Shown piece after piece: positions 33,926 to 43,529 of a stretch of 64,000 nt of DNA (position 1 is the first letter of the stretch; the number at the start of each line of letters is the position of its first letter). A model generated the notes under the pieces. The model was not told where the DNA came from. It made no database searches and saw nothing but the letters and a program-made list of their open reading frames with translations. This stretch comes from JBFMFR01 sp040752025 (GTDB lineage Bacteria; Chloroflexota; Anaerolineae; Anaerolineales; UBA4823), in contig JBFMFR010000002.1 in the NCBI GenBank assembly GCA_040752025.1, positions 124,001-188,000 of the forward strand, written 5' to 3'. A program made the translations under genes and the position numbers.

Positions 33926-35203
33926 ATGAAGACATCCTCGCTCGAACCGGGATTGCTGCAAGTTTTTCGGGGTTACGCCTGGCTCAGACTTACGTTCGCC
34001 TTGTTGCTGCCCGTGGCAGCCAATTTGGAACCTTTTCGAGAGAATCATAGCGACTACACCTTACAATTGGTAGCCACGTTATTCGATGTGCTGCTTCTGC
34101 TGGCTTATTTGTATTGGCCTCGCTTACAGGCGCGCCTGGGGCGCTTATATGTGCCGCTGGGCCTGGCTCTGGCGACAGTCATGCTGTTGATCGAGCCGAA
34201 TCTGTCTTCGCTGGGCGGAAGTTTTCTGCGCCTGAATCCTTTCCTCTACATCTTGCTGATCCTGGTGGCCTGGCAGTACAGCTTATCCATGGTCGTGATC
34301 TATATCCTGTCGGTTACGATTCTCGAGACCCTTCCCTATCTGATTGCCCCTGTGACCGTCGCGCATCCCGCATTGGTTATTTTATCTGCCACAGCAGTTG
34401 AGGGTAATGCGGACCTGATCTTATTGGAACGGGTGATTACTTTTGGAATGTTGATTTCGCGTCTGTTCTCGTTGCTGGTGCTCGGCTATGTGGTTTCCAG
34501 GCTCTCCACGGCCCAGCGTGAGCAGCGCCAGGCCCTGGCCAGGGCCAACCAAAAACTGGTTGGGCACGCGGCTACGTTGGAACAACTGGCCACCAGCCGG
34601 GAGCGGCTGCGCCTGTCGCGCGAGCTGCACGACACCCTGGCGCACACCCTGAGCGCCCTGGCGGTCCAGTTCGATGCTCTGGCAACCGTTTGGGATCCGG
34701 TTCCCGAGCCGGCGCGCCAGATGTTGGAGCGCATGCAGCAAACCAACCGCACCGGCCTGGACGAGACCCGCCGCGCCCTCAGCGCGCTGCGCGCTGCTCC
34801 GCTCGAAGAACTGGGATTGGAGTTGGCGCTGCGCGCCCTGGCTGAAGATATGGCTGCGCGCAGTACCTGGAAGTTAGCGCTGGATATTTCACCCAACCTG
34901 GAGGGCCTCGACCCGGACGTTGAACAGTGTTTTTACCGGGTGGCCCAGGAAGCGCTGGAGAATGCCTCGCGCCACGCCAGGGCGAAAAACCTCGATGTGC
35001 GTCTCTCGCAGGATGGCCAGCGCCTGGCGTTGTCGATCACCGATGACGGCTGCGGTTTCGACCCCCGGCATGTGGCCGATGGGCGCAACCTGGGTTTGAA
35101 GGTGATGGGCGAGCGGGCGGATTTGATCGGCGCCAACCTGATGATCCATAGCCAGCCCGGAGCGGGCGCCCGCATCGAATTAACGTTGGAGAAAGTTGCA
35201 TGA
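33926..35203 (+). CDS. NarL-family sensor histidine kinase
   Basis: A 425-residue kinase with five to six N-terminal membrane segments (about 15-190) and no large external domain. The HisKA_3 part reads LRLSRELHDTLAHTLS with His235 as the likely phosphate site. The HATPase part has QEALENASRHARA and DDGCGFDP. The response regulator gene overlaps by ATGA. Its divergence from the MacAB-like operon suggests control of that exporter, as in LiaRS-like envelope-stress systems. The signal is probably sensed in or at the membrane. Confidence 0.9.
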   Translation: MKTSSLEPGLLQVFRGYAWLRLTFALLLPVAANLEPFRENHSDYTLQLVATLFDVLLLLAYLYWPRLQARLGRLYVPLGLALATVMLLIEPNLSSLGGSFLRLNPFLYILLILVAWQYSLSMVVIYILSVTILETLPYLIAPVTVAHPALVILSATAVEGNADLILLERVITFGMLISRLFSLLVLGYVVSRLSTAQREQRQALARANQKLVGHAATLEQLATSRERLRLSRELHDTLAHTLSALAVQFDALATVWDPVPEPARQMLERMQQTNRTGLDETRRALSALRAAPLEELGLELALRALAEDMAARSTWKLALDISPNLEGLDPDVEQCFYRVAQEALENASRHARAKNLDVRLSQDGQRLALSITDDGCGFDPRHVADGRNLGLKVMGERADLIGANLMIHSQPGAGARIELTLEKVA

Positions 35204-35847
35204 TTCGCGTATTCGTTTGCGATGACCAGGCAGTCGTGTGCGATGGGTTGGAGATGATTTTGAATGCCGACCCCGAGATCGAGGTGGTTGGTACAGCTTA
35301 TGACGGCGGTGAAGCGCTGGAAATTATCGAGCGAACCAAACCGGAAGTCGTGCTCATGGACCTCAAGATGCCGGGTGTGAATGGCATCCAGGCCACACGC
35401 CAGATTCGCCAGAAATATCCTGACATTCGGGTGCTGGTATTGACCACTTTTGGCGACGATCAATGGGTCTTCGACGCCATCCGCAGCGGGGCAGTGGGCT
35501 ATTTGTTGAAGGGCACCCCGCGCGCCGAGTTGATCAAGGCGGTCAAGGGCACGGCTGCCGGAGAGACGCACATCGATCCGGCTGTAGCAGGCAAGCTGTT
35601 TGCCTACGTGGCTCAGCGCAACGAGCCGGAGGATACGGCCATTACCGAAAACTTGAGCGAACGCGAACTGGATGTACTGCGTTTGCTGGCCCAGGGGTTG
35701 ACCAACGCCGAGATCGCCGAAAAGTTGTACCTGACGCCGGGTACGGTGCGTAACTATGTCAGCGCGGTGCTGGCCAAGCTGGATGTGGTTGACCGCACCC
35801 AGGCAGCTTTGATCGCGGTCCGCTTTGGGCTGGTAGATGGTCAGTAG
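35200..35847 (+). CDS. NarL/LuxR-type response regulator
   Basis: A 215-residue regulator. The receiver domain has the acidic pair at 8-9 (VCDDQ), Asp54 (VVLMDLKMPG) and Lys in LLKGTPR. The LuxR-type helix-turn-helix is LSERELDVLRLLAQG, then LTNAEIAEKLYLTPGTVRNY. It is translationally coupled to the kinase and overlaps the next gene by 11 bases. Confidence 0.93.
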   Translation: MIRVFVCDDQAVVCDGLEMILNADPEIEVVGTAYDGGEALEIIERTKPEVVLMDLKMPGVNGIQATRQIRQKYPDIRVLVLTTFGDDQWVFDAIRSGAVGYLLKGTPRAELIKAVKGTAAGETHIDPAVAGKLFAYVAQRNEPEDTAITENLSERELDVLRLLAQGLTNAEIAEKLYLTPGTVRNYVSAVLAKLDVVDRTQAALIAVRFGLVDGQ

Positions 35848-37897
35848 AGCCCGCCTCGGCCTGGCGAGGGTGCGTCTCGGCCTGGGGTTCAAGGCATTGA
35901 AAGAATTGGGCCCGCGGCAGGTGGGCCTGTATGCCCTGTACCAGCTCGGCCTGCGCAGTGGTTATTTCGCCTGGGCGACTCGCTCCGCTCGTGACTGGCG
36001 TGGTGCTGAACCTCTCATCCTGCGCTCCGGCTTGTTCCCACTGCCAGACGCGCAAGAGCTGCGGGCGCTGTTAGGTGAGCCCGGGCAGGCGCAGGTGTTG
36101 GCCCTGGCCGATGAAGTGGTAAGGGGCAACGTGCGCCTGTTTGGCGCAGGGAAAGCGGTCGCGCTGCGCCTGGCCCCAGCCGGACCGTTAGTGCATTGGA
36201 CCAGGTATGAAACGGGCGGCCAGCAGGCTGGGACCGCCTCGAGCCAGGGAGAGGTTGGTGATGCGACGAGCAGCGATGTTAAGTTCACCTGGGAGCCGGC
36301 CCGCTTTGGCTGGGCCTATCTGCTCGCCAGGGCCTATCGCTTGAGCGGAGACGAACGTTACGCTGCTGCCTTCTGGGAACATACGCAGGCTTTCTTGCAG
36401 GCTAACCCACCCTACCTGGGACCGCACTGGACCTCGGCGCAGGAGGTGGCCCTGCGCTTGATAGCGCTGGTCTTTGCCTGGGGGGTTTTCAAAGATTCGC
36501 AGCACAGCACGCCGCCGCGCGCTGCGCAACTGGCGCAGGCGGTAGCGGCCCACGCCGATCGCATCCCGCCTACGCTGCTCTACGCCCGGGCGCAGAATAA
36601 TAACCACCTGTTGAGCGAGGCCGCCGGCCTGTATACCGCCGCGTTGGCGCTTCCCGGGCATCCCCAGGCGCACTATTGGGGCAGGTTGGGTTGGCGCTGG
36701 TTCGAGCGCGGCTTGCAGATGCAGATCGCTGAGGATGGAGCCTATATCCAGCACAGCGCTAATTACCATCGCCTGATGCTGCAACTGGCGGTCTGGGTGG
36801 ACTGCCTGGGGCGCAGCGCAGGACGTGTGCTCTCAGACACAACGCAGGCACGCCTGGAGGCCGCCACGCGCTGGCTGCTGGCCCTGGTGGACCCCGCCAG
36901 CGGGGGCGCGCCGAACCTGGGGCCCAACGATGGCGCCTACATCCTGCCGCTGACAGTTTGCCCGTTCGCCGATTATCGCCCGGCGCTGCAGGCCGCCGCG
37001 CTGGTTTTCTGGGGCCAGCCCGCCTTCGCAGTTGGCCCCTGGGATGAGATCAGCCTGTGGCTTGGATTGCGCGGACAGGGCCAGGAACGGATCGCCCCAT
37101 CTCGGATTGAGCTTTCTTCTTGCACGCCGCATGTTTTGCGCTCCCCTGGGGGCGACTCCTGGGCCTACCTGCGCGCTGCCCGCTTTTCCGGGCGCCCCGG
37201 TCACGCCGACCAGCTTCACCTGGACCTGTGGTGGCGTGGCCTGAACGTGGCCCAGGATGCCGGGACTTATCTGTATAACGCTCCACCGCCCTGGGACAAT
37301 GCCCTGGCTGGGACGGCGGCGCACAACACATTGGTTGTAGCCGGGCGCGACCAGATGCAGCGCGCCGGGCGATTCCTTTACCTGGACTGGGCCCAGGCCC
37401 AGGTGCTGTCTCAATCTGAGCATACCCTGGTCGCTCAGCATGATGGCTACCGCCGCCTGGGGCTGTTCCACCGCCGCTCCGTCAGCCTGACCCCGGTGGG
37501 CGATTGGCTGGTTCAAGACAGTTTGTTGCCTTTAGCGCATGTGAGTTCGCATCCACAGCCCTGCCTGGCGGCTTTGCATTGGCTTTTCCCCGATTGGCCC
37601 TGGAATCTAGAAGAGGTCAACGCTCAAGAAGTGCTACTGGAATTATCTTCGCCGCTTGGTTGGGTGAAGCTGCATGTGACCGGCAAAGCAGGCCTGTCGG
37701 ATCGCCTGGCAGTGCAGGTGGTGCGGGCTGGCGAATTGCTGTACGGGGTAGGTGAGCCAGATCCAACCAGGGGCTGGAGTTCTGCCACATATGGTGATAA
37801 AATCCCGGCACTCTCGGTGCGCATTTGTGCTCAGGGCGCGCTCCCCTTAGAACTGGCCAGCCAGTTCACTTTCGCGAAGAGTGAATCCTCGAGATGA
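35837..37897 (+). CDS. Heparinase II/III-family polysaccharide lyase-like protein
   Basis: A 686-residue protein with an alpha/alpha toroid (about 150-380, NNHLLSEAAGLY, IQHSANYHRLML) and a C-terminal beta-sandwich with GHADQLHLDLWWRGLNVAQD, the motif that marks heparinase II/III-like proteins. No signal peptide is visible, so action may be cytoplasmic or on lipid-linked intermediates. Such proteins occur in surface-polysaccharide clusters together with the two-domain oxidoreductase type found at 20978. It overlaps the response regulator by 11 bases, so ATG could also lie slightly downstream. Confidence 0.85.
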   Translation: MVSRARLGLARVRLGLGFKALKELGPRQVGLYALYQLGLRSGYFAWATRSARDWRGAEPLILRSGLFPLPDAQELRALLGEPGQAQVLALADEVVRGNVRLFGAGKAVALRLAPAGPLVHWTRYETGGQQAGTASSQGEVGDATSSDVKFTWEPARFGWAYLLARAYRLSGDERYAAAFWEHTQAFLQANPPYLGPHWTSAQEVALRLIALVFAWGVFKDSQHSTPPRAAQLAQAVAAHADRIPPTLLYARAQNNNHLLSEAAGLYTAALALPGHPQAHYWGRLGWRWFERGLQMQIAEDGAYIQHSANYHRLMLQLAVWVDCLGRSAGRVLSDTTQARLEAATRWLLALVDPASGGAPNLGPNDGAYILPLTVCPFADYRPALQAAALVFWGQPAFAVGPWDEISLWLGLRGQGQERIAPSRIELSSCTPHVLRSPGGDSWAYLRAARFSGRPGHADQLHLDLWWRGLNVAQDAGTYLYNAPPPWDNALAGTAAHNTLVVAGRDQMQRAGRFLYLDWAQAQVLSQSEHTLVAQHDGYRRLGLFHRRSVSLTPVGDWLVQDSLLPLAHVSSHPQPCLAALHWLFPDWPWNLEEVNAQEVLLELSSPLGWVKLHVTGKAGLSDRLAVQVVRAGELLYGVGEPDPTRGWSSATYGDKIPALSVRICAQGALPLELASQFTFAKSESSR

Positions 37898-37928
37898 GTG
37901 CGCCTAATTCGGAGCGGAGGTCGGAGGC

Positions 37929-38375
37929 TTGGCAAGAGCGGCAGCCATATTGATCGAAGACGGAAAAGTTGCGCTGATCGAACGCCGGCGCGCCGGTAAA
38001 CTGTATTACCTTTTCCCTGGAGGGGGGACTGAGTATGGCGAGTGGCCCACAGAAACAGTGATTCGTGAAGTAGAAGAAGAATTGGGGCTGGTTGTGCGCG
38101 TCAATCGTCTGATCGCCGAGGTGATTTTCAGGGGCAGGCCGCAGTACTTTTTCCTGGTGGAGCGCCTGAGCGGCGAGTTCGGCACCGGCCAGGGGCCAGA
38201 GATGGGCAATTCGCCGCAATCGCCCAGCGGTAGTTTCACGCCGGTGTGGATGCCGATCGAGCAACTGCCAGAACTGATTATTCACCCGCTTTCCGTGGTC
38301 GAGATGGTCCTGCGCTCCAGGATAGAAAGCTGGCCGGAAGAAGCGCCGCGCTTTTACGAAAAACCAGATTCGTAA
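37929..38375 (+). CDS. NUDIX hydrolase
   Basis: A 148-residue single-domain Nudix protein: LFPGGGTEYGEWPTETVIRE followed by VEEELG gives the Nudix box. The start is TTG 37929, supported by CGGAGGTCGGAGGC upstream. The substrate (nucleotide sugar, dinucleotide or oxidised nucleotide) cannot be told. It lies between the heparinase-like and glycosyltransferase genes. Confidence 0.87.
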   Translation: MARAAAILIEDGKVALIERRRAGKLYYLFPGGGTEYGEWPTETVIREVEEELGLVVRVNRLIAEVIFRGRPQYFFLVERLSGEFGTGQGPEMGNSPQSPSGSFTPVWMPIEQLPELIIHPLSVVEMVLRSRIESWPEEAPRFYEKPDS

Positions 38376-38407
38376 AAGGATTCCATCGAACGAGCAAGGA
38401 AGCATAC

Positions 38408-39658
38408 ATGCACATTTTGTTGATCCACCAGGCTTTCGTGGCCTTGGACGAGCCGGGAGGCACCCGCCACCACGAATTGGCGCGTTACCTGGCCCAGCGC
38501 GGCCATCGCGTGACGATCATCGCCAGCCCGGTCAGCTATTTAACCGGTAAGGCTGAAGCGGCTGCCGCTCCCCGCCAGGAGGACGATCTGGATGAGCGGG
38601 TGAAGATTTTGCGGACATACACTTATTCCGCGCTGCACCGCAGTTTCGTGCATCGCGTGTTCAGTTTCCTCAGTTTTATGGCATCTTCTTTCCTGGCGGG
38701 TTTGCGCGTACGCCAGGTGGATCTGGTGTGGGGTACCTCTCCGCCCATTTTTCAGGGCGTGACTGCCTGGACTTTGGCCCGCCTGAAAGGTGTCCCCTTC
38801 CTGTTCGAGGTGCGTGATCTGTGGCCGATTTTTGCTATCCAGGTAGGGGTGCTGCGCAATCCGCTCCTGATCCGCGCTTCCGAGTGGCTGGAGCGCTTCC
38901 TGTATCGCCGCTCCGATTGCTTGATGGTCAACTCGCCTGGTTTCATCGCCCACGTGCAGGCGCGTGGCGCCCGGCGCGTGGAACTGGTGCCCAATGGTAC
39001 GGATACGCGCATGTTCGACCCGTACGCCGATGGTCGCGCCTTTCGACAGGCCCACGGGCTGGAGGGCAAGTACGTGGCGCTGTACGCCGGGGCGCATGGT
39101 ATTTCCAACGATTTGGGAGTGGTGCTGCAGGCCGCGCACATGCTGTCCGACCGTCCGGAGATCGCCATCGTGCTGCTGGGGGACGGCAAAGAAAAACCTG
39201 CCCTGGTGGCCCAGGCGGACGAAAGGGGTCTGGACAACGTGTTCTTCGTCCCGCCCGTGCCTAAGTCTGGCATGGGCGAAGCCCTGGCGGCCGCGGATGC
39301 CTGCATTGCCATCCTCAAGCCGGTGCCCATGTACGCCACCGTTTATCCCAATAAAGTGTTCGACTATATGGCGGCTGGCCGCCCGGTGATCCTGGCCATG
39401 GAAGGGGTGATCCGCCAGGTGATCGAGGCGTGTGAAGGTGGCATTTACGTGCCGCCTGGCGACCCGGCGGCCCTGGCGCAAGCTGTGCGTAGGCTGGCGG
39501 ACGAGCGCGAATGGGGGCTTAGCCTGGGGAGAAATGCCCACCAGCACGTGCAGGAACACTTCGACCGGGAGGAATTGGCACAAAGGTTGGCCGAGTTGGT
39601 TGAAAATTTGGTTGGCGGCGAGTCCGTGGCGAATGAACCTAAAACTGGCCGTAGATAA
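38408..39658 (+). CDS. Glycosyltransferase family 4 (WbuB-like)
   Basis: A 416-residue GT-B glycosyltransferase. N-terminal HQAFVALDEPGGTRHHELAR and RGHRVTIIASP are typical of WbuB-like enzymes of O-antigen/exopolysaccharide synthesis; the C-terminal donor site has VALYAGAHGISNDLG and PNKVFDYMAAGRPVI. ATG 38408 follows AAGGAAGCATAC; the frame upstream is only an overlap with the NUDIX gene. Its 3' end overlaps the convergent MBOAT gene by 20 bases. Confidence 0.92.
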   Translation: MHILLIHQAFVALDEPGGTRHHELARYLAQRGHRVTIIASPVSYLTGKAEAAAAPRQEDDLDERVKILRTYTYSALHRSFVHRVFSFLSFMASSFLAGLRVRQVDLVWGTSPPIFQGVTAWTLARLKGVPFLFEVRDLWPIFAIQVGVLRNPLLIRASEWLERFLYRRSDCLMVNSPGFIAHVQARGARRVELVPNGTDTRMFDPYADGRAFRQAHGLEGKYVALYAGAHGISNDLGVVLQAAHMLSDRPEIAIVLLGDGKEKPALVAQADERGLDNVFFVPPVPKSGMGEALAAADACIAILKPVPMYATVYPNKVFDYMAAGRPVILAMEGVIRQVIEACEGGIYVPPGDPAALAQAVRRLADEREWGLSLGRNAHQHVQEHFDREELAQRLAELVENLVGGESVANEPKTGRR

Positions 39659-41075
39659 AGGGCCGCATTTCTGAGCCGCGGGCGAAGTCGATGACCAGCA
39701 GGCTAAATATTACAACCAATGCCGCGATGACCAGTGCGTGCCGGACGAACGCCCAGCGCCTGGGCAGGGTCAGGGCGCGGCTGCTCGCCAGGTCGATGCC
39801 GAAAACCAGGGCGGCGGTGAACAGGATCGAGGGCAGGTAGTAGGGCAGCCAGTGCATTTGTTGGAAGACCAGCAAGCCTTGCAGGAACCGCCCCGCGGCC
39901 GCGAACGACGCGCTGCGGAATAACACCCATCCCACACCTACCAGATGGAAAGCAATCAATCCGCTTAAGATCGATGCCCAGCGCCGGCCCGGTTTCAATT
40001 TGAGCAGGTGTTCGCCTGAGATCAGCATGCCATGCCAGAGCCCCCAGGCTACATAGGTCCAGGCTGCGCCATGCCACAGGCCGATCAGGGTCATGGTGAT
40101 CAGGTTAGCGCTGGTTTGCACCAGGCGCGGCCAGCGGCGCTGTGTCTTGGCCAGCAAGAACCGGCTGGTGGGAAAGAACAGGTATTCACGGAACCACTGA
40201 GTCAGCGACATATGCCAGCGATTCCAGAAGGATGTGATTGTGGTTGACAGGTAAGGCTGTTGGAAGTTCTCTGGGAGCTGGAATCCTAGCAACGCCGCCG
40301 AAGCGCGCGCAATATCGGTGTAACCGGAAAAATCCGCATAGATCTGGAATGCGTATAAATAAAACCCTTGGATGAAGAGCGGCGTGGGAAAAACCAGGTC
40401 GCCGGCAGGCAGTGCTGCGGCGCGAAATGCAACATCTGCCTGAGATGCCAGGCTGTCTGCGATCACTATTTTTTTAAATAAACCGAGTAGCAATAGACCT
40501 AAAGCAGGGCCAAGAGAATTTCGGTCGAACTTGGGTTGAATTTGTTCGATTTGCTTGATGAAAGCCGCCGGGCGAACGAGTGGGCCAGCGATCAGTCTGG
40601 GGAAGAAAGCCAGGTAGAGGGCGAAATCCAGGAAGCTATGTATGGGCTGGATTTTCTGGCGGTACACTTCGGTGGTGTAGGCCATGCTTTGAAAGGTATA
40701 GAAAGAAATTCCTACCGGTAGCAACAGCTTCAGCCCAGGCGAAAGCGAATGGATCCCCAGGGTTTGCAAGATAGCGCCCAGGTCGCTCAGAAAGAAGTCC
40801 GCGTATTTGAATAAGCCCAGAAAGACCAGGTTGATTAGGACACTCAACCCGGCCAGGCGTTGAGGATGGGAGTTGTTAGGAATTGCTCGTCCGATGAGAT
40901 ATACTAAAACGGTAAGCCCAAAAAGGATGCACAGGAAGCGCCAGTCGAATAAGGCATAGAAACCATAGCTGACCAGCAGCAGGAACGCTTTTCGCCAGGC
41001 TGGGCGTGGTAACAGCCAGAATACGAATACTGTTACAGCCAGGAAAATAAGATAGAGAGGTGTGTGCAGTAGCAT
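39639..41075 (-). CDS. MBOAT-family O-acyltransferase (AlgI/DltB-like)
   Basis: A 478-residue membrane protein with about ten hydrophobic segments. Hallmarks are IYADFSGYTDIARASAALLG, FWNRWHMSLTQWFREYLFFP and LIGLWHGAAWTYVAWGLWHG, whose His is the catalytic residue of AlgI-like MBOATs. It would pass acetyl groups across the membrane for polysaccharide O-acetylation. It directly follows the AlgJ/AlgX-like partner, with no bases between stop and start. Confidence 0.93.
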   Translation of the reverse strand: MLLHTPLYLIFLAVTVFVFWLLPRPAWRKAFLLLVSYGFYALFDWRFLCILFGLTVLVYLIGRAIPNNSHPQRLAGLSVLINLVFLGLFKYADFFLSDLGAILQTLGIHSLSPGLKLLLPVGISFYTFQSMAYTTEVYRQKIQPIHSFLDFALYLAFFPRLIAGPLVRPAAFIKQIEQIQPKFDRNSLGPALGLLLLGLFKKIVIADSLASQADVAFRAAALPAGDLVFPTPLFIQGFYLYAFQIYADFSGYTDIARASAALLGFQLPENFQQPYLSTTITSFWNRWHMSLTQWFREYLFFPTSRFLLAKTQRRWPRLVQTSANLITMTLIGLWHGAAWTYVAWGLWHGMLISGEHLLKLKPGRRWASILSGLIAFHLVGVGWVLFRSASFAAAGRFLQGLLVFQQMHWLPYYLPSILFTAALVFGIDLASSRALTLPRRWAFVRHALVIAALVVIFSLLVIDFARGSEMRPFIYGQF

Positions 41076-42254
41076 CTACGGGCAGGAAGCGTTTTGGATG
41101 ATTTCTAGGATGGTTTGGGCAACGATGCGGTGACCAGTTACGCTCCAATGTGTGTCGTAGAGCATATAGGGCGCGTCGCCTTGCAGGGCAGCCTGAGTCA
41201 GTGCCTGGCTCGGGTCTGCCAGGAGGACGCCCTGTTGGCGGGCAAATTCGATGAGCAAGCCTCGGGCCGCGCCAGCATTGGACTGCATTTGTCGGATGCT
41301 CGTAGTGAATGAAGGATCCTGTACCAGGGTATGGGTGCTGTCCAGTCGCCAGGGTGCCAGCGTATCGAGCACCAGTTCAAGTTGGCTCGCATCCTCTGCT
41401 AGAGGAAAGTAGATATCTGGCTTGGTGGGGACATAGAGCAGGATGACACACACTTTGTTCTTACGGGCTAGTTGAATCAAATCCACCAGTTCCTGGCTTG
41501 CTGAAGCCCATTGCTGGCTGTCTCTCATTTCGCTAGGTTCAATTGTCAGGGTAGAGAGGTAATTGGTGTAGAAAGTCAATTCCACGGTTTGGCCTGGGAT
41601 GTCGATCTGGAGTGGATAGATCGGTTTAGCAATCGCCTGTTTCGGGCTTCCGTTATTGAAGCGGCGATAAATGTGTTGAATGACGGGGTAAGCCAGGTTG
41701 GGGACCAGCCAATTTGGGTTGGGGCTATAGCCAATAATATCCAGCGCGGGCAGAATTCCCACTACTGCCCAACGCGGCTGGCGCGGCAGGCCGAATTTCT
41801 TTAGATAATCGCGCTTCAGAGAAGTTCCTGCGCCGGTCTGCGACAGGTTGAGTAGACTCAGTCCGCTTGATTTCATCAGTTGGTGTGTCCAGGGTTGGCT
41901 GGCTTGTGCTCCCAGCGAATGCGAACGCCCTAAGACGATAATATCTACCTGGGGCGGCAGCGGCGCTTGGTTAGGAAAACCAAATTCATCGGTCTGGAAA
42001 TGAACGGTTCCCTCCAGGCGATCCTCTGTGAGGGGAATGGGTTGAACCAACTCGGGCTGCCAGAAGAAGATATCCCCATCGGAGTAATGTACATCATAGA
42101 TTTGTTCCTGCACAGGTGTGTAAACCGGGGCGGGTACAGCCATGCCGCGCAGCAGCAGCCTGGGATTGAGATGTAAGCTGGTTTCAAGCAGCACCAGACC
42201 TAATGCCAGGCCTGCAAAGAGCGCCAGAGTTACGCGCAAAGCGTTTTTGAACAT
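41076..42254 (-). CDS. AlgJ/AlgX-like SGNH-fold acetyltransferase partner
   Basis: A 392-residue protein with one N-terminal anchor (VTLALFAGLALGLVLLE) and an extracytoplasmic SGNH-like domain: IIVLGRSHSLGAQ (block I with Ser) and YDTHWSVTGHRIVAQ (Asp-x-His), as in AlgJ/AlgX and related O-acetyltransferases. Together with the MBOAT gene it forms the usual two-step acetyl transfer system. The start may be ATG 42254, chosen because the anchor begins there, or ATG 42317; neither has a strong ribosome site. Confidence 0.78.
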   Translation of the reverse strand: MFKNALRVTLALFAGLALGLVLLETSLHLNPRLLLRGMAVPAPVYTPVQEQIYDVHYSDGDIFFWQPELVQPIPLTEDRLEGTVHFQTDEFGFPNQAPLPPQVDIIVLGRSHSLGAQASQPWTHQLMKSSGLSLLNLSQTGAGTSLKRDYLKKFGLPRQPRWAVVGILPALDIIGYSPNPNWLVPNLAYPVIQHIYRRFNNGSPKQAIAKPIYPLQIDIPGQTVELTFYTNYLSTLTIEPSEMRDSQQWASASQELVDLIQLARKNKVCVILLYVPTKPDIYFPLAEDASQLELVLDTLAPWRLDSTHTLVQDPSFTTSIRQMQSNAGAARGLLIEFARQQGVLLADPSQALTQAALQGDAPYMLYDTHWSVTGHRIVAQTILEIIQNASCP

Positions 42255-42332
42255 TGCCTGGAGTTTATCACGAGTTTTATGCTGGGCAAGATAGATATCC
42301 TTTGCAGAATGTGCCATTTTGTAGTTTAATAA

Positions 42333-42358
42333 ACACTGGCGAAACGGATCGTCAGTGT
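42333..42358. promoter_or_regulatory. Inverted repeat before the SH3-domain lipoprotein gene
   Basis: Nine-base arms (ACACTGGCG and CGTCAGTGT, one G-U pair as RNA) enclose an 8-base loop, 22 bases before the ATG at 42381 and overlapping the 5' region of the divergent AlgJ-like gene. It may be an operator or a leader hairpin. Confidence 0.4.
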
Positions 42359-42380
42359 AAGTATTCACAAGGAGAATCCT

Positions 42381-43343
42381 ATGGGCGTTCCTACAGGCAA
42401 GAAAGTAGCCTTTTGGGTTTTAGTGTCCCTTTCATTGGTAATGGTCGCCTGCAATGCCCCTGCACGCCTAACGCCAACCGCCACTGCCCTGGCGTTGCCA
42501 ACGGCCGTGCCTACTCCCGCCGCGACGCAGCCGCCCCCCAGCCCGACAAGCACACCTACCAAAAGCATTCCGTTGATCCTGACCACCCCGCCGGCAACCG
42601 CCACGCCGATCTTCAAAGGCCCGTATGCCGTGATTCTGTTGGGGCAGGGCGAAACCCTCAACGTGCGCCAGGCGGCTGGCACAGATCAACCCATTGTGGG
42701 CCAACTTACCACCGTGGACAAAGATATCTTGCTGACCGGGCGCGAATCCGCAATAGGCGACCAGCTTTGGGTGGAAATTCGTCGATCCGCAGGCGATACG
42801 GGCTGGGTGAACGCCCATTACCTGAGCGAATACGTGCTCTCGGAGGCTTTCTGCGCGGATGCACAGGTGCCTGATTTAATAGAGCAGTTCAAGGCGGTGA
42901 TACTCAACCAGGACGGCGAGGTGCTGTCCGCGCTGGTCAGCCCTACGCACGGCTTGAGCGTGACCTACCTGCGCACCGGCCGCACGGCCAATTACAGCCG
43001 GGAGGAAGCGCGCTGGGTCTTCAGCAGCGATTACGTCACCAATTGGGGTACGCACCCGGCCAGCGGGTTGGAAATCCAGGGCACGTTCCGGGCCGAGGTG
43101 CTGCCGACCCTGGTAGAGGTTTTATCCGCAAACTATACCCAGACCTGCAATGATCCCGGCCCAGGGGGCATGACCTACCTGTATACCTGGCCGGTCGAAT
43201 ATACCAACCTCAACTACCAGGCGCTGCACAAGCCTGGTACGCCCAGCGTGGACCTAGACTGGCGCACCTGGCTGGTAGGCGTAGAATATATAGATGGGAA
43301 GGCCTATTTGTTTGCCCTGCTGCACTTGTTTTGGGAGCCATAG
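42381..43343 (+). CDS. Lipoprotein with bacterial SH3 domain
   Basis: A 320-residue lipoprotein. Signal peptide ends VMVAC (lipobox). A Thr/Pro/Ala linker covers about 30-80, followed by an SH3b domain (GETLNVRQAAGTDQPIVGQL, then WVEIRRSAGDTGWVNAHYL). The last 170 residues are a separate unrecognised domain with one Cys pair. SH3b domains often bind cell-wall peptides. ATG 42381 follows AAGGAGAATCCT. Confidence 0.8.
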   Translation: MGVPTGKKVAFWVLVSLSLVMVACNAPARLTPTATALALPTAVPTPAATQPPPSPTSTPTKSIPLILTTPPATATPIFKGPYAVILLGQGETLNVRQAAGTDQPIVGQLTTVDKDILLTGRESAIGDQLWVEIRRSAGDTGWVNAHYLSEYVLSEAFCADAQVPDLIEQFKAVILNQDGEVLSALVSPTHGLSVTYLRTGRTANYSREEARWVFSSDYVTNWGTHPASGLEIQGTFRAEVLPTLVEVLSANYTQTCNDPGPGGMTYLYTWPVEYTNLNYQALHKPGTPSVDLDWRTWLVGVEYIDGKAYLFALLHLFWEP

Positions 43344-43380
43344 TGTAAAACTCTCTTTTCAAACTGTGCAACTGAAAAGA

Positions 43381-43417
43381 ACACACCTTTCGGGTTCCAA
43401 AATCCTGAAAGGTGTGT
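43381..43417. terminator. Strong hairpin between convergent genes
   Basis: A 14-pair stem (ACACACCTTTCGGG with CCTGAAAGGTGTGT, one G-U) around a 9-base loop lies 38 bases past the lipoprotein stop and 113 bases from the stop of the convergent gene. There is no long U-run on either side, so efficiency is uncertain. Confidence 0.55.
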
Positions 43418-43529
43418 GGGTTATGAAGAATAGTTTTCGATATACGACGTTCGTGTCAATTTTCACAATAAAACCAGCTACATAACTCCCCCTGTAGCAG
43501 GACAGGCAATCAGCAGGCTTGCGAGGTAC

